Of a stretch of 64,000 bases of DNA, positions 62,715 through 64,000 are shown one piece after another (position 1 is the first letter of the stretch; every line of letters starts with the position of its first letter). Source of the DNA: Planctomyces sp. SH-PL62 (GTDB taxonomy: Bacteria > Planctomycetota > Planctomycetia > Isosphaerales > Isosphaeraceae); contig NZ_CP011273.1 of NCBI RefSeq assembly GCF_001610895.1, positions 6,076,001 through 6,140,000 of the forward strand, written 5' to 3'. Both the position numbers and the translations under genes were made by a program. A model generated the notes under the pieces. It was not told where the DNA came from, did no database searches, and saw only the letters and a program-made list of their open reading frames with translations.

Positions 62715-64000
62715 ATGACCAGATCACGCTCGATGCCGGGGGGCCTCCGGGCCCTGTTCACCGGCGGCACCGCGACGGGAATGACGGATAATCAGTTGCT
62801 GGAACGGTTTCGGTCGCGATCCGGGGTTTCGGACCCGGCGGCCGAGACAGCATTCGGGGCGCTGGTGGACCGTCACGCGGCGATGGTCTGGGGGGTCTGC
62901 CGGCGCGGGCTGGCGGATCGAGGCGACGCCGAGGACGCATTCCAGGCCACGTTCCTGGTGCTCGTCCGCAAGGCCGCCTCAGTCCGGGTCGACGATCGAG
63001 GCTCCGTCGGGCGCTGGCTTTACGGCGTCGCCCGTCGGGTGGCGAGTCGGCAACGACGAGACGCCGCGCGACGCCCAACGGCGGCCCATCCGGCGGCCGG
63101 CGACGATCCCGCGCTCGTCGCCGAGCGTCGGGAGGCGTGCGCCATCGTCTCGGCGGAGCTGGACCGGCTCCCCTCGAAGTATCGACGCCCGATCGAGTTG
63201 TGCGACTACGAGGGCCTGACCTACGAGCAGGCGGGGCTCTCCCTGGGCTGGCCGCCCGCGACGATCAAGAGCCGACTCGCCCGAGGCCGCCTGCGGCTCC
63301 GGGGCCGGCTCGCCCGCCGAGGGCTCGCGCCCCTGGCGGCGACCGTCGCGGCCGAGTTGGCTCGGGAATGCCGCGCCGGCGTCTCGTCGGCCCTTCTCCA
63401 CTCCACCCCTCGCGTCGCGACGATCGCCTCGGGCCTGGTCCCGTCGGCCGTCGCCCGCCTCGCCGAAGGAGCGATCCAGACCATGCTGTGGACCAAGCTC
63501 AAGCCCCTGATCGTGCTCGTGTCGGTCGGCCTCGGTACGTCGTCCCTGGCCTTCGCCTGGACGTCGCGGAAGGGAGCGCCCGAGTCGCCCCCGCCGCCGG
63601 CCGCCGCGCCCGAGTTCCGCCAGGACCAAGCGGCCGACGCCCCGGACGCCCGCTGGAACCGTCGGCTCCCCGACGGGACGCGATTGGAGGTCGTGGCCGT
63701 GTCGTCCATCCCCGCCGGTCCCGACAGTTGGTGGAGCCCGGACGGCCGCTGAAGTCCCTGGAGTTCGATCCGAAGCCTCAGGACGATGAGTCGGAACCGG
63801 CGACCGTCGCCGAGGAAGGGCCCCCCCGGCGAGCTGTCGTGTACCGCATCGTCGATCAGCCCCGGGACGGCAGGATCGACGCGTCGATCGACGGAGCGCG
63901 GACCTATCGGGGCGAGACCGTCCGAACGCCGCAAGGTGAGCCGTCGCTCGAACTGGAGGCGATCCGGGTGATCATGGCCGTGGAGGCCCCCAGCCTGACC
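62715..64000 (+). CDS. ECF sigma factor fused to a membrane helix and exported C-terminal domain (frameshift; cut by window edge)
   Basis: Sigma region 2 (DAEDAFQATFLVLVRKAASV, VGRWLYGVARRVASRQRR) and region 4 (LPSKYRRPIELCDYEGLTYE, LSLGWPPATIKSRLARGRLR) cover residues about 25-190. A helix (LIVLVSVGLGTSSLAFAWTS) follows, so the rest is outside the cytosol. At about 63740-63750 the frame changes: one missing base restores LKSLEFDPKPQDDESEPATV and beyond, open to the window end, instead of a stop at 63752. Membrane-tethered ECF fusions are a planctomycete speciality, with the exported part probably a sensor. ATG 62715 is preceded by GGTGGG; the later ATG at 62781 is possible. Confidence 0.82.

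Noticed and set aside
33364-63752. Programmed frameshifting or phase variation as the reason for the frame breaks
   Set aside because: The sites are of moderate run length, lie in many unrelated genes and all lose one base; there are no slippery heptamers with downstream structures common to them. Sequencing error is simpler.
1-64000. CRISPR array, tRNA, rRNA, IS element or prophage
   Set aside because: No direct repeats with regular spacing, no cloverleaf-like sequence with a T-loop, no transposase, integrase or phage structural gene was seen on either strand.

Overview
High-GC chromosomal DNA from a planctomycete, most likely of the family Isosphaeraceae (Paludisphaera/Singulisphaera type). 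This is inferred from gene content, not from any marker rRNA. The telling features are two DUF1559 prepilin-like proteins with the C-terminal H-X9-DG motif, a surface protein with the planctomycete LESLETRVTPA leader, a PEP-CTERM protein, an ECF sigma factor overlapping a giant Ser/Thr kinase, a second ECF sigma fused to an exported domain, and many exported proteins of unknown function. No tRNA, rRNA, CRISPR array, phage or IS element was found; the window looks like core chromosome.

Layout. 1-6.5 kb: an exported pyroglutamyl-peptidase/NTF2 fusion (cut by the window edge), a small exported protein, a spermidine-synthase-like methyltransferase fold and a hybrid PAS/GAF histidine kinase. 6.6-13.6 kb: GH99-like protein, NDH-2, AlgH/YqgE, GMP reductase, GH9 glycosidase and peptide deformylase. 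13.7-17.6 kb: a nitric-oxide detoxification locus. A cupin, qNOR and a group III truncated haemoglobin lie on the minus strand, divergent from an NsrR-type Rrf2 regulator, with a 9-5-9 inverted repeat of NsrR type in the shared promoter. 17.8-22.2 kb: a TPR protein behind a Fur-like palindrome, then two tandem modules of DUF1559 protein plus TTG-started mini-lipoprotein, the second ending in a classic terminator. 22.3-28.5 kb: exported unknown, AhpD-like protein, YfcE-type phosphodiesterase, Hsp20 and a frameshifted lactate permease. 28.7-32.2 kb: hpf, ptsN, ptsH, ptsI (regulatory PTS without sugar permease). 32.5-39.2 kb: DUF2344 protein, an RNase E/G with a roughly 600-residue insert inside its S1 domain, hemB, hemL. 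39.2-50.2 kb: PEP-CTERM protein, P1B metal ATPase, RicT/PSP1-like Cys-rich protein, giant STPK plus ECF sigma, a sigma-70 factor and a GT-C membrane glycosyltransferase. 50.3-64 kb: DUF4432, repeat-rich surface and Gly-rich proteins, an esterase, B12-dependent ribonucleotide reductase (nrdJ), rplU and a terminal ECF fusion.

Two window-wide observations matter to any user. First, at least seven coding discontinuities (lldP, ptsI, two in the RNase E gene, the sigma-70 gene, the NTF2-like gene, the last ECF gene) all have the same sign, one base missing, and most lie in G/C runs. This points to uncorrected long-read assembly error rather than to pseudogenes. Second, a CTTCCCCCGCG...GGGGGAAG palindrome family sits repeatedly at the 3' ends of genes and forms a three-unit repeat cluster at 23.2-23.5 kb.
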